Positions 1 through 8,753 are shown, counted from the first letter of the stretch. The stretch is DNA of 64,000 nt from Alphaproteobacteria bacterium (GCA_027045875.1 JALUAG010000027.1:1-64000), one strand, 5' to 3'. Notes: a model not told the origin generated them from the sequence alone. Program-made: numbers and translations.

Positions 1-144
1 CCCGGCGGCGCCGCCGGGCAGATGGTGGGGGCGGGCCAGATGGTCGGTGCCGGCCAGATGGTGGGAGCCGGCCAGATGGTCGGAGCCGGGCAGATGGTGG
101 CGGCGGGCCAGATGGTTCGTGCCCGGGGCTCCCGCGAAAGCTGA
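1..144 (+). CDS. C-terminal fragment of a hexapeptide-repeat protein (5' end outside window)
   Basis: The first forward frame is open from base 1 to a TGA at 142-144 and gives 47 residues: PGGAAG, four exact QMVGAG units, then QMVAAG and QMVRAR, and a short basic tail. The DNA units differ mostly at third codon positions (gtg/gtc, ggg/ggt/gga, gcg/gcc), so the peptide is kept while the DNA drifts. The opposite strand in its best frame would change residues at each unit. This favours coding on the plus strand. The start and main domain lie outside the window, so function is unknown; a Gly/Ala-rich low-complexity tail fits an exported or surface protein, but this is inference. Confidence 0.5.
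   Translation, partial: PGGAAGQMVGAGQMVGAGQMVGAGQMVGAGQMVAAGQMVRARGSRES
19..126 (+). repeat. Six tandem 18-bp repeats (QMVGAG-coding)
   Basis: Six consecutive 18-bp units begin at 19, 37, 55, 73, 91 and 109, each starting cagatggt. Units 1-4 encode the same hexapeptide with synonymous differences; units 5 and 6 have drifted. The 18-bp period keeps frame, so copy-number change would lengthen or shorten the protein tail without breaking it. Confidence 0.85.
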
Positions 145-215
145 CCCCCGCCGCTCCGCCTTCCGGGAGATCCGCATCGTCCGCAGCCGGGAGGCGCCGA
201 GGGGATGGGGCGTTC

Positions 216-2045
216 CTACTCGAGGCCGGCCAGGCGCAGCCCCTCGAAATAGCGTTCGAGATGGGGGGATTCCCGGTTGGGGACGGTGCGGCGCCACGTC
301 TCGAGGGAGAAGTCGGGATGCGCCTCGAGCAGGGCGCGGGCGTGGTGGCGGGCCTCCTCCATCCGGCCCAGCAGGGCGTAGCTCGCCGCCAGCAGGCGAT
401 GGGCCTCGGTCTGGTCGCGCATCTTCTTGAGGGTGGCGATCACCTCCTCGAGCCGGTCGAGGGTGAAATAGGCCCCGCCCAGGTTCCAGAGATACCAGTC
501 CGGATGATAGGGATTGAGGCGGATCGCCCGTTCGAGCACCTCCACCGCCGGCTCCGCCCGGCCGGCCGAATAGAGGGCGTCGCCGTATTCGGCGAGGATG
601 TCGGCATCGTTGGGATTGAGGGAAAGGGCGCGCTCGTAGGCGGCGAGGGAGGCCTCGTATTCGCGGCGGTAGAGGCGGGCGAACCCCAGCTCGGCGAACC
701 CCCGGGCGTCGAGGGGGTCGCGGGCGATCGCCTCGTCGGCCAGTTCCACCGCCCGCTCGAGACAGGCCTCGGGATCCGCGTCCCAGCGGTAGCGCCAGAC
801 CAGATTGTAGGTCCGTGACATGCCGGCATAGGCGCGGCCGTAATCGGGATCGACGGCGATCGCCCGCTCGAACAGGCGCCGGGCGTGGAGCACGCTCTCG
901 CGGCGGTAGCGGAAGACCAGATGCTGGCCCCGCAGCACCAGCCCGTAGGCCCGCAGCTCCGGCACCGTCTGGCGCTCCAGGAGACGCCGCTCGGCCTCGC
1001 TGATCCGCACCGCCAGCCCGGCGGCGAGGGTGGCCGTCACATCGTCCTGGAAGGTGAACAGGTCGGCCAGCCGGCCGTCGTAACGCTCCCGCCACAGGAT
1101 GCGCCCGCTGGCGGCCTCGGTGAGCTCCACCTCGAGGCGCAGCCGCGGCCCCGCCCGGCGCAGCGAACCGGTCAGCAGATAGCGCACCCCGAGCCGGTCG
1201 GCGATCGCCGCCGGCGGCAAGTGGCGCCCCTTGAACAGGAACACGGAATGGCGGGCGATCACGAACAGCTCGCGGAAGCGGGAGAGATTGCCGATCAGAT
1301 CGGCGGTGATGCCGTCGCAGAGATGATCGTCCTCGGGGTAGCCGGAGACGTTCTCGATGGGCAGCACCGCCACCGAGGTGCCCTCGACCAGGAGCCGGCT
1401 CTCCTCCCGCTCCGGCGGCGGATCCTCGGGCGAGGGAGCGAGCTCGGCGGTCTCGACGGCGAACAGCTCGAGGGGCTCGGCGATGTTCTTGAGGCGCGCG
1501 CGGCCCAGCGAGCGGAACAGGATCTCGCGGTCGTCGGCCAGCTCGCGCCGTACCGGTTCCGACACGCAGATGCCGCCGGGCCGGGCGAGGGCCTCGATGC
1601 GGGCGGCGACGTTGACGTGATGACCGGCCACCCGGTCGCCCATCACCATCACCTCGCCGGCATGGATGCCGATGCGGAAGGCGAGTCGCTCGGCCGCCGC
1701 CGACCAGACGGTGTCGTTGCGGAACTCGCGCTGGATCTCGATGGCGAAGCGGAGCGCCCCGGCGGCCTCCTCGAAGACGGCGAAGACGCCGTCGCCGGCG
1801 GTGTCCACCACCCGGCCGCCGTAATCGCCGACCAGGGCCCGGAAGAGATCGAGGGCGTGGAGCACCCGACGGTAGGTGCCCTCCTCGTCGTGCTGCATGG
1901 AGCGGCTGTAGCCGGCGATGTCGGCGAACAGAATGGCGATCCGCCGCCGTTTGGGGCTGACCTCGAGCGAGGCGCTCATCCTCCGCAGGGCACCCGACAT
2001 GTCGCGATCTCGCGAATGATAGCCGATTGTCCCGGTCGGCGACAC
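216..2045 (-). CDS. Class III adenylate/guanylate cyclase with TolB-like and TPR domains
   Basis: 609 residues starting at a GTG at 2045, 8 bases after a GGGGAGG ribosome site; ATG codons at 2000 and 1979 are alternatives. A class III nucleotide cyclase domain occupies about residues 34-200. The two metal aspartates are present (FADIAGYS, D42; TAGDGVF, D85), as are the transition-state Asn and Arg (GHHVNVAARIE, N145 and R149), so it should be active, making cAMP or cGMP. Next comes the SVAVLPIEN-type domain (about 225-350) common in rhizobial cyclases, then at least four TPR units (about 380-590). There is no signal peptide or obvious membrane span, so it is probably a cytosolic sensor-cyclase whose TPRs bind a partner. 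Transcribed alone on the minus strand. Confidence 0.9.
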   Translation of the reverse strand: MSPTGTIGYHSRDRDMSGALRRMSASLEVSPKRRRIAILFADIAGYSRSMQHDEEGTYRRVLHALDLFRALVGDYGGRVVDTAGDGVFAVFEEAAGALRFAIEIQREFRNDTVWSAAAERLAFRIGIHAGEVMVMGDRVAGHHVNVAARIEALARPGGICVSEPVRRELADDREILFRSLGRARLKNIAEPLELFAVETAELAPSPEDPPPEREESRLLVEGTSVAVLPIENVSGYPEDDHLCDGITADLIGNLSRFRELFVIARHSVFLFKGRHLPPAAIADRLGVRYLLTGSLRRAGPRLRLEVELTEAASGRILWRERYDGRLADLFTFQDDVTATLAAGLAVRISEAERRLLERQTVPELRAYGLVLRGQHLVFRYRRESVLHARRLFERAIAVDPDYGRAYAGMSRTYNLVWRYRWDADPEACLERAVELADEAIARDPLDARGFAELGFARLYRREYEASLAAYERALSLNPNDADILAEYGDALYSAGRAEPAVEVLERAIRLNPYHPDWYLWNLGGAYFTLDRLEEVIATLKKMRDQTEAHRLLAASYALLGRMEEARHHARALLEAHPDFSLETWRRTVPNRESPHLERYFEGLRLAGLE

Positions 2046-2145
2046 ATTTCCGCCTCCCCGCCGGGCGGCCAGGCGCCCGAAAGTTTACATAATCCCTCTT
2101 ATCGAGGCATCGGAGGTGGACCGCAGAGGCGCGGGACCGTCCGCC

Positions 2146-3278
2146 TCACCCCTCCGCCGCGGGCAGCGGCGCGACCGGCATCGCGGGTGGCCGGCGCATC
2201 GGACGACGGGGGACGAAGGGCGCATCACCCGTCGATTCCGCCTCCGCCGGTTCCCGCACCGCCCGGTGCCGGGGCGACAGTTCGCAGGCCGGATCGGCGT
2301 TGCGCGGATCGCCCGTCAGCAGCATCGCCTGGCGGCGGCAGCCGCCGAAATCCACCTCGCGGCGCTCGCAGGAACGGCAGGGCTCGCGCATCCGGCCGGT
2401 ACCGCGGAAGGCGCGGAAGGGCGCGCTCTCCTGCCAGATCCAGGCCAGCGAGGCCTCCCGCACCGAGGGAAAGGTCGGGCCGGGAATGACGTAGGCGGCG
2501 TGGCAGGGCAGCGCCCGGCCGGAGGGGGTGACGTTGATCACCATCCACCCCCCGCCGCCCATGCAGGGCTTGGGGCGGCGGGCCCGGTAGTCCGGCACCA
2601 CATGGTCGATCACGAGCCGCCCGCGGAGCTTCTCCCGCGCCCGTTCCACCACCCGGTTGGAATGGGCGAGCCGGGCGCGGGTCGGCATCAGCGCCTTCCG
2701 GTTCAGGAGCGCCCAGCCGTAGTACTCGACATGGGCGCCGGCCGGTGAGCGTCGAGGGTCATCGCCAGCGCGATCACCTCCTCGAGGCGGTCGATGTTGT
2801 GGCGGTGCACGACGGCGTTGACGGTGAGCGGCAGCCCGGCCGCGCGCACGGCCCGGGCGATTCTCATCTTCTGGTTGTGCCCGCCCTTGTAACATCCGAT
2901 AAGATCGGCCGTTTCGTCGGCCACGCCCTGGATGCTGAGCTGCAGATGGTCGAGCCCGGCTTGGCGCAGGCGCCGGATGCGGGCCTCGTCGAGCAACATG
3001 CCGGAACTGATGAGATTGACGTAGAGGCCGGCCGCCCGGGCATGGGTCACCAGATCCTCGAGATCGCCCCGCACCGCCGGCTCGCCGCCCGAGAGATGGA
3101 GCTGGAGCACGCCGAACGCGGCGGCCTCCGCGAAGACCCGCCGCCATTCGGCGGTCGAGAGTTCGCCGCTGCGACCTTCCAGTTCCAGGGGATTGGAGCA
3201 GTAGGGGCAGCGCAGGGGACAGCGGTGGGTGAGCGCGGCCAGCATGCCGATGGGCGGCTCGGTCCGGGGATCAGCCAT
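2146..3278 (-). pseudogene. pqqE: PqqE, PQQ biosynthesis radical SAM/SPASM protein, frameshifted
   Basis: The N-terminal part (3278 down to about 2745) has the radical SAM cluster motif CPLRCPYC, the GGEP motif and PqqE-type sequence. The reading frame then shifts. From about 2740 to the stop at 2146 a second frame carries the remainder: HVEYYGWALLNRKALMPT, then SPASM cysteines (CMGGGG, CHAAY, CRSCERREVDFGGC). Compared with the usual PqqE spacing between the basic pair and AHVxYYGWA, about four bases are missing near 2735-2747. PqqE crosslinks Glu and Tyr of the PqqA peptide. The start overlaps the pqqD stop by 8 bases, the usual coupling. No pqqA, B or C lies here, so a decayed locus is likelier than a sequencing error, but an error cannot be excluded. 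Confidence 0.8.
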
Positions 3279-3660
3279 CGACCGTCTCCGACGGGCGCAG
3301 GGTGAGGAAATCCCGGGCGAGGAGGTCCTCCGTCATCGCCCGCACGTCCCGGGCGATCACCTCGCGGGGGGCGTCGAACTCGGCGGCCAGCGTCTCGACG
3401 GGATCGCCGAACCGCCGCCCCTCGCCCGGCCGCTCGAGGACGGCGACCGCGATCGGACAGGCGAACGGCACCCGCTCCGGAGCCGGCAGCACGTGCCGCC
3501 CGCGCACGGGATCGAAGCGCAGCCGCACCCAGGGCGGCAGGGCGGGGATGCGACGGTCGAGGTCGGGTACGGTGTAGAGGCTGACCGCGAACAGCGGGCG
3601 TGCGCCCGGGCAGGCGCTGGAGAGCGGCACCAGGACGACGCCGAGACCGGCCTCCATCAT
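3271..3660 (-). CDS. pqqD: PqqD-like PQQ chaperone, joined in frame to LysR remnant
   Basis: The last 80 or so codons (about 3540 down to 3271) are PqqD-like: WVRLRFDPVRGRHVLPAPER, then a C-terminal helix region EVIARDVRAMTEDLLARDFL. PqqD binds the PqqA precursor peptide and presents it to PqqE. No start codon is evident at the normal PqqD N-terminus; the frame runs upstream without a stop into LysR effector-domain sequence. The nearest in-frame ATG is at 3660, inside that remnant, and a GTG lies at 3630. The product, if made, would be a chimera of about 129 residues. The stop overlaps the pqqE start (ATGGCTGA). Whether it is translated is unknown. Confidence 0.55.
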   Translation of the reverse strand: MMEAGLGVVLVPLSSACPGARPLFAVSLYTVPDLDRRIPALPPWVRLRFDPVRGRHVLPAPERVPFACPIAVAVLERPGEGRRFGDPVETLAAEFDAPREVIARDVRAMTEDLLARDFLTLRPSETVDG

Positions 3661-3989
3661 GGCGAGGGCCACCTCGTAGGTGCGACAGCGCCCGATGCTC
3701 TCGCCGTGCGGCAAATGGCGGCGATACCGGATCTCGATCCGCTGATCGTAGCGGCTGCCGAAGTTGAAGCGGATGGTGCGGGCGAGGATCCGTCGCCGTG
3801 CCGGATCGAGATCCCGTTCGGGATCCCTCACCCTCCTCGAGTCGCAGATCGGCCGGTGTGGCCAGCACGTGGCACTCCTCGGCGAGTGGGATGCGAGGGC
3901 CGGGAGACGCCGAGCTGCTTGGCCGCCTGGGTCGGGGAGGGGCTGTGCGCCAACGCCCAGAAGATGCGCGGCTGATTGAGGGTGAACAT
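3541..3989 (-). pseudogene. LysR-type regulator remnant upstream of pqqD
   Basis: An ATG at 3989 opens a classic LysR N-terminus (MFTLNQPRIFWALAHSPSPT, then QAAKQLGVSRPS), which runs off into non-homologous sequence and soon stops. In another frame, about 3774 to 3545, a LysR effector-domain end is recognisable: RFNFGSRYDQR, GRCRTYEVALAMMEAGLG, VVLVPLSSA and LYTVPDLDRRI. The central part (linker helix and most of the effector domain) is missing and at least one frameshift is present; a normal LysR gene is about 900 bp. The effector-domain fragment is continuous in frame with pqqD, marking a deletion junction. Confidence 0.65.
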
Positions 3990-4161
3990 GGTCTACCCTT
4001 ATCCGCGTATCCCCGTCCACGGCGGCCCGCGCCGCTCTCTTCCCCGACGGGGGCGTCATCGGCCGCCGGCGGCCGGCAGGCAATCTCCCTCACCGGCCCC
4101 GGGTTCCGCCTCCGGAGGGCGGGTGTTATAGGGTCCGCACCGCATATCCGGGAGAAGCCCC

Positions 4162-4908
4162 ATGAGGCGCCTCGCCCTCCTTCTCGCTCTCCTGCTCGTG
4201 ACCTTTCCCGGCCGTCTTCCGGCGATCGCCGGCGAGCCCGTCTTCGACGCCCGGGAAGAGCGGGCGATCCGCGACATCGTCGCCGACTATCTGCGGCAGA
4301 ATCCGGAGATCATCCTGGAGGCCGTCCGCATCCTGCGCGAGCGCCAGGCCCGGGCCGAGACCGAGGAGATCCGCCGGGTGATCCGGCGCCTGCGCGACCG
4401 CCTGGAGCGCGACCCCAATTCGCCGGTGGGCGGCAATCCCGATGGCGACGTCACCATCGTCGAGTTCTTCGACTATCGTTGTCCCTACTGCAAGCGGGCG
4501 GCGCCGACGGTGCGCGAGCTGCTCGAACGGGACGGCAACATCCGCCTCGTCTACAAGGAATGGCCGATCCTGGGACCGGATTCGGAATTCGCTGCCCGCG
4601 CCGCTCTGGCCGCCCGCAAGCAGGGCCGGTATCTCGAGCTCCACGACCGGCTCATGGATGCGAAACGGATCGACGAGGAGCGGGTGATGGCCATCGCCCG
4701 CGAGCTCGGTCTCGACATCGAACGGCTGCGCGCCGACATGCGTGCTCCCGAGGTCGACGCCCATCTCGCCGACACCATGGATCTCGCGAACCGGCTCGGC
4801 ATCACGGGCACGCCGAGTTTCGTCATCGGCGAAGAATTGATCCCGGGCATGGCGGACCGCGCCACACTGGAGCAACTGGTGGCTCGTGCCCGCGAGGGCG
4901 CGTCCTGA
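4162..4908 (+). CDS. DsbA-family periplasmic thiol:disulfide oxidoreductase
   Basis: 248 residues with a signal peptide (about 1-23, cleavage near AIAGEP), a helical charged N-terminal segment with many Arg/Glu (about 28-85) as in the Com1/ScsC-like group, then a thioredoxin-fold DsbA domain. The active site is CPYC (C107, C110) after EFFDYR, and the cis-proline loop reads GTPSFVIG. The helical extension suggests an oligomeric isomerase or oxidase rather than plain DsbA. It is followed 21 bases later by a DUF411 metal-site protein, suggesting a role in periplasmic cysteine or copper homeostasis. The start is the first ATG of the frame, preceded by a GGGAGAAG-type ribosome site. Confidence 0.9.
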   Translation: MRRLALLLALLLVTFPGRLPAIAGEPVFDAREERAIRDIVADYLRQNPEIILEAVRILRERQARAETEEIRRVIRRLRDRLERDPNSPVGGNPDGDVTIVEFFDYRCPYCKRAAPTVRELLERDGNIRLVYKEWPILGPDSEFAARAALAARKQGRYLELHDRLMDAKRIDEERVMAIARELGLDIERLRADMRAPEVDAHLADTMDLANRLGITGTPSFVIGEELIPGMADRATLEQLVARAREGAS

Positions 4909-4929
4909 GGAACCGAGGAGACGAGGATC

Positions 4930-5424
4930 ATGCACAGCTTCCGGAACATGCCCCGGCCGGCCCGCCGTTCGTTGCTGGCCGCCCTCGTTGCGCTGCCGGC
5001 ACTTCTCCTGGCGGCGCCGGTCCTGCGGGCGGCGCCGGCGGTGACCCTCTACAAGACCCCCTGGTGCGGCTGCTGCGCCGCCTGGGGCGAATATCTCGCG
5101 AACGCCGGCTTCGCCGTCACCACCGAGACGCTCGAGGATCTCGAGCTGGTCAAGCGGATGGCCGGCGTTCCGGGCGAGCTCGAGGCCTGCCATACCGCCC
5201 TGATCGGTGACTATGTGGTGGAGGGGCACGTGCCGGCCTCGGCGGTCCGCCGCCTGCTGGCCGAACGGCCGGCGGTGCGCGGCATCTCCGCCCCCGGCAT
5301 GCCCATGGGCTCGCCCGGTATGCCGGCGCCGCAGCCCGAGCCTTTCACCGTCTTCGCCTTCGGCGAGGACGGGCGGATCGCGCCCTTCGCCCGCTATCTC
5401 GGCGATCGCGAACTGCCGTTCTGA
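4930..5424 (+). CDS. DUF411 periplasmic metal-binding protein
   Basis: 164 residues with a Tat/Sec-like N-terminus (RRSLLAALVALPALLLAAPVL). The mature part begins with the DUF411 signature VTLYKTPWCGCCAAWGEYL, followed by MAGVPGELEACHTA and GYVVEGHVPA-type elements (here IGDYVVEGHVPASAVRRLL). These give the Cys cluster and the conserved Cys-His of the family. The C-terminal region is rich in Met, Gly and Pro (APGMPMGSPGMP), as in copper-associated members. DUF411 proteins often sit with copper-resistance genes. The preceding DsbA-like gene is co-directional, so one transcript is likely. The exact ligand is inferred. Confidence 0.88.
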   Translation: MHSFRNMPRPARRSLLAALVALPALLLAAPVLRAAPAVTLYKTPWCGCCAAWGEYLANAGFAVTTETLEDLELVKRMAGVPGELEACHTALIGDYVVEGHVPASAVRRLLAERPAVRGISAPGMPMGSPGMPAPQPEPFTVFAFGEDGRIAPFARYLGDRELPF

Positions 5425-5430
5425 GCATCC

Positions 5431-5455
5431 GGCGGGGCGGGCGGCCCGCCCCGCC
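5431..5455. terminator. Strong hairpin between convergent genes
   Basis: An 11-bp perfect inverted repeat (ggcggggcggg / cccgccccgcc) with a 3-base loop sits between the DUF411 stop (5424) and the ribA stop (5457). No T-run follows on either side, so it is at best a weak intrinsic terminator, or a stabilising 3' hairpin for both transcripts. Confidence 0.5.
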
Positions 5456-5456
5456 T

Positions 5457-6578
5457 TCAGGCGCGTCCCCGCCGGAGATCGCGCAGCGGGGCGAGGTCGA
5501 TCAGATGCCCGCTTCTTCGGGCCTTGGTCTCGAGATAGAAGTGGTTGTGGCGGTTGGCGGCGAAGCTGTGCGGTACCCGTTCGGTGACGGTGATGCCGTG
5601 GCGGGCGAGCGCCTCCACCTTGCCCGGATTGTTGGTCAGCAGGCGGACCCGCGGCAGGCCGAGGCGCTCCAGGATGGTGGCGGCGACCAGGAAATCCCGC
5701 TCGTCCGGCTCGAAGCCGAGATGGATGTTGGCATCCACCGTGTCGAGCCCCTCCATCTGCAGGCGGTAGGCGCGCAGCTTGTTGACGAGGCCGATGCCGC
5801 GCCCCTCCTGGCGCAGATAGAGGAGCACCCCGCCCCCCTCCTCCGCCATGCGCCGCAATGCGCCCTCGAGCTGCTCGCCGCAGTCGCAGCGTAGCGAACC
5901 GAACAGATCGCCGGTCAGACATTCGGAATGCAGACGGCAGAGGGGCGGCGCCTCCGCCGTCGGCGAACCGATCAGGATGGCGTACTGCTCGGCGCCTCCG
6001 TCGGCGGGGCGGAAGGCGACGAAACGGGCCCGCCCCGCCAGTCGCAGGGGGATCTCGGCTTCCACCACCGGCCGCACGCTGCGCGCGATCCAGTCGCGAT
6101 AGGCGAAGACGGAGACGAGATCGGCCTCGGCGGCGACATGGGGTTCGCCCCGCGCCCCCTCCTCGAAGACCAGCGCCGCCGGCAGCAGGCCGGCGAGCTT
6201 GCAGAGCTCGAGGGCGGCGGTCTCGATGCGGTCGGCGGGCCGCAGATCGCCGCTGCCGAAGGGCAGCGGCGAGGGCGGCGGCAGGGTGGGGTCGACCAGC
6301 GGACGGAGGGCCGCCTCCGCGGCCGCCGGATCGAAGGGCAGGGCGTAGCTGCCCTCGGGCTCGACGGCGAAGCCGAGGCTCGCCAGCCGCCAGCCGGTGA
6401 GGGCCAGCCGCACCGGCCGCTCGCCGAGAACGGCGGGCGAGGGCAGGGTCTCGACGGCCATCGCCAGCCGTCCCGTGGTATCGAGGATGCGGCAGGCCAG
6501 GCCGCAGCGCAGCGCCCGTTCGGCGGTGGTCACCTCGAAGATGCGCCGCGGCGGCGGGCCGCTCTCGATCTCGCGCAT
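5457..6578 (-). CDS. ribA: GTP cyclohydrolase II
   Basis: 373 residues. GTP cyclohydrolase II opens GTP to 2,5-diamino-6-ribosylamino-pyrimidinone phosphate, the first step of riboflavin synthesis. The catalytic domain is the C-terminal half: zinc cysteines in SECLTGDLFGSLRCDCGEQL (C220, C231, C233), the RQEGRGIGL loop, and LLTNNPGKVEAL. The N-terminal 170 or so residues are a divergent extension, seen in long alphaproteobacterial RibA proteins, with no DHBP synthase residues recognisable. It stands alone on the minus strand; the other rib genes are not in the window. The start ATG at 6578 is the first of the frame. Confidence 0.93.
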   Translation of the reverse strand: MREIESGPPPRRIFEVTTAERALRCGLACRILDTTGRLAMAVETLPSPAVLGERPVRLALTGWRLASLGFAVEPEGSYALPFDPAAAEAALRPLVDPTLPPPSPLPFGSGDLRPADRIETAALELCKLAGLLPAALVFEEGARGEPHVAAEADLVSVFAYRDWIARSVRPVVEAEIPLRLAGRARFVAFRPADGGAEQYAILIGSPTAEAPPLCRLHSECLTGDLFGSLRCDCGEQLEGALRRMAEEGGGVLLYLRQEGRGIGLVNKLRAYRLQMEGLDTVDANIHLGFEPDERDFLVAATILERLGLPRVRLLTNNPGKVEALARHGITVTERVPHSFAANRHNHFYLETKARRSGHLIDLAPLRDLRRGRA

Positions 6579-6877
6579 GCCGGTCGTTCCGCTCTCTGCC
6601 GGAACCCGCGGATCGCGATGTCGCGGGTACGGGCTCTACTTAGCGCCGAAACCCGGCGGGGCAAAGCACCGGCACCGTGAGCGCCCGGCACCGAAGGCGG
6701 GTTCCGCCGGTCCTCGACGAACGATTCCCTGAAATCCCGTCTCGATGTATTTTTCGCACCAACGAGAACAGCGGCCATCGGGCTCGACCCCCGTCCTTCC
6801 GTTCTTCCCGCCTTCGCGCGCCGGATCGCGGGATCCCGGGCCCGTGCGTTCCCCCGACCAGGCCAGGGAGGCGGTTC

Positions 6878-7927
6878 ATGCAGAACGATCGGCAGGGCAA
6901 CGGAAACGGTGCGGCGGATCCTTCCCGCATCTTCGAGATCGGCTTCGGCTTCTTCGCTTCCAAGGTGCTGCTGACCGCGGTCACCCTGGAGCTGTTCACG
7001 ATCCTCTCCGACAGGGCGACGACGGGTGCCGAACTGGGGCGGGCGATGGGGCTGCATCCTCGTGGTGTCGCCGATTTCCTCGATGCGCTCGTGGCCCTCG
7101 GTTTTCTGGAGCGGGAGGGCGACGGCGAGCACGGCCTCTACCGCAACACCGAGCTGGCGGCGCGTTTTCTCGACAAGGCCAGCCCGGACTATATCGGCGG
7201 CATTCTCGAGATGTGCGATGCGCGCCTGTTCGGTTTCTGGGACGATCTCGGCGAGGCGCTCCGGACCGGCCGGCCGCAGAACGAGATCAAGCACGGCGGC
7301 CGCTCCATCTTCGAGGAACTCTATGCCGATCCCCGGCGACTGGAGCAGTTCGTCGAGGCCATGGCCGGCGTCTCCCGGGGGAACTTCCGAGCGCTGGCCG
7401 GAACGTTCGATTTCTCGGCCCATGACACCCTGTGCGATCTGGGTGGCGCCAGCGGCCTGCTGGCGGTGACCGTGGCCCGGCATCATCCGCACATGCGCTG
7501 CATCACCTTCGATCTGCCGGCGGTCGAACCGATCGCACGCAGGACCATCGAGCGGGCCGGTCTCGACGGGCGGGTGACGGTGCATTCCGGGGATTTCTTC
7601 ACCGATCCCCTGCCCCCGGCGGACATCTACACCGCCAGCCTGATCCTGCACGACTGGAACCTCGCGAAGAAGAAGGCGCTGATCGGCAGGGTCCATGCCG
7701 CCCTGCCCGAGGGCGGGGCGTTCATCGCCATCGAGAACCTGATCGACGACGGGCGGCGGCACAACGCCTTCGGCCTCCTGATGTCCCTCAACATGCTGGT
7801 CGAGACCGGCGACGGGTTCGACTTCAGCGGCGCCGATTTCCGTTCCTGGTGCCTGGAGGCCGGCTTCCGGCACTGCGAGGTGCGGCCCCTGACCGGCCCG
7901 TCCAGCGCGGCGATCGCCTACAAATAG
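6878..7927 (+). CDS. Family 2 SAM-dependent O-methyltransferase
   Basis: 349 residues from the ATG at 6878, preceded by GGGAGG at good spacing; the frame is open further upstream but without a better start. The N-terminal dimerisation/winged-helix part (FEIGFGFFASKVLLTAV to FLEREG) is typical of plant-type and polyketide O-methyltransferases such as acetylserotonin-like enzymes and CrtF. The SAM motif is LCDLGGASGLLAV (about 186-198). The catalytic-base region reads SLILHDWN. The substrate is probably a small phenol, quinone or carotenoid hydroxyl, but nothing nearby tells which. No partner biosynthetic genes flank it. Confidence 0.85.
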   Translation: MQNDRQGNGNGAADPSRIFEIGFGFFASKVLLTAVTLELFTILSDRATTGAELGRAMGLHPRGVADFLDALVALGFLEREGDGEHGLYRNTELAARFLDKASPDYIGGILEMCDARLFGFWDDLGEALRTGRPQNEIKHGGRSIFEELYADPRRLEQFVEAMAGVSRGNFRALAGTFDFSAHDTLCDLGGASGLLAVTVARHHPHMRCITFDLPAVEPIARRTIERAGLDGRVTVHSGDFFTDPLPPADIYTASLILHDWNLAKKKALIGRVHAALPEGGAFIAIENLIDDGRRHNAFGLLMSLNMLVETGDGFDFSGADFRSWCLEAGFRHCEVRPLTGPSSAAIAYK

Positions 7928-7934
7928 CCTGCGC

Positions 7935-8753
7935 TCAGGAAGCGCCGGAAGGTTCGGCGGCCGCCCGGGCGACCGGCAGCGGCACCACCGGACAGGGCCG
8001 GGGCTCGCGCGCACCGGGGCGGATCTGCAGGGTCTCGCGGAGCCCGCCCGCGGCATCCAGCCGGGCCGCGGCGAGGGGACCGCCCTGCCCCGCCCCGGCG
8101 TCGAGATGCAGGAGACGGGCGCCCCCGATGCCGGTGCGCAGGCGGAGCGCCTCGTCGCTCAGCGGATCGTGCCCGGCGATCACCAGGAGGCCGGCGGGCA
8201 GCTCGTCGAGCCAGCGGTAGATCCTGACCGGCCGCCCCTCCGGGGTGCGCTCGCCGGTGGTCTGGCCGTAGAGGGCCAGCGCCTGGCAGCGCTTGGTGAA
8301 GACCGTCACCGGCGGCAGCATGCTCGGGTGGAGGGCGCCGTGGACCATGATCGTGCGGCCACGCCCGAGGACGAAGGGCATCCGCGGATATGTCGTGCGG
8401 AACCAGGCCTCGAGTTCGCGCCCGTCGGCGGCCGCCTGCAGCTGCTCGAGGGTGATGGCCAGTTCCTCGTCGATGTGGGTGCGCCGCCCGAGAAGGGTGC
8501 GGAACAGCTTGTCGTCGTGGTTGCCGCGCAGGAACAGCCCCCTCCCCCGCTCCACCAGCCCGCGCATGCGGCGCAGCACCCCCGGGGCGTCGGGGCCGCG
8601 ATCGACGAGATCGCCGAGGCTCACGAGGAACAGGCGCCGCTCCTCGGCGAAGGCCGCGTAGCGGGCGAAGCGGTCGTCGTGGCCGTGCAGATCGGCGACC
8701 ACCAGCACCCCGTCGCAGGATCCGGGGAGATCGAGCAGGGCGGCATGGAGCAT
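7935..8753 (-). CDS. Calcineurin-like metallophosphoesterase (protein phosphatase 1/2A fold)
   Basis: 272 residues from ATG 8753. The metal-binding motifs are in order: VVADLHGH, LGDLVDRGPD, LRGNHDD, a His in MVHGAL, and IAGHDP. This is the PPP/ApaH/PrpE type of bacterial phosphoesterase. The substrate could be a phosphoprotein or diadenosine tetraphosphate; the sequence does not decide. The ribosome site is weak. It lies 83 bases after a HAD phosphatase gene in the same direction, so the two may share a transcript. Confidence 0.85.
   Translation of the reverse strand: MLHAALLDLPGSCDGVLVVADLHGHDDRFARYAAFAEERRLFLVSLGDLVDRGPDAPGVLRRMRGLVERGRGLFLRGNHDDKLFRTLLGRRTHIDEELAITLEQLQAAADGRELEAWFRTTYPRMPFVLGRGRTIMVHGALHPSMLPPVTVFTKRCQALALYGQTTGERTPEGRPVRIYRWLDELPAGLLVIAGHDPLSDEALRLRTGIGGARLLHLDAGAGQGGPLAAARLDAAGGLRETLQIRPGAREPRPCPVVPLPVARAAAEPSGAS

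Noticed and set aside
1-130. Minus-strand His-Leu repeat protein covering the 18-bp repeats
   Set aside because: On that strand the differences between units change amino acids, whereas on the plus strand they are mostly silent.
885-2489. Plus-strand frame of 534 codons opposite the cyclase
   Set aside because: Antisense shadow of the cyclase with Gly/Arg/His-rich low-complexity translation and no domain.
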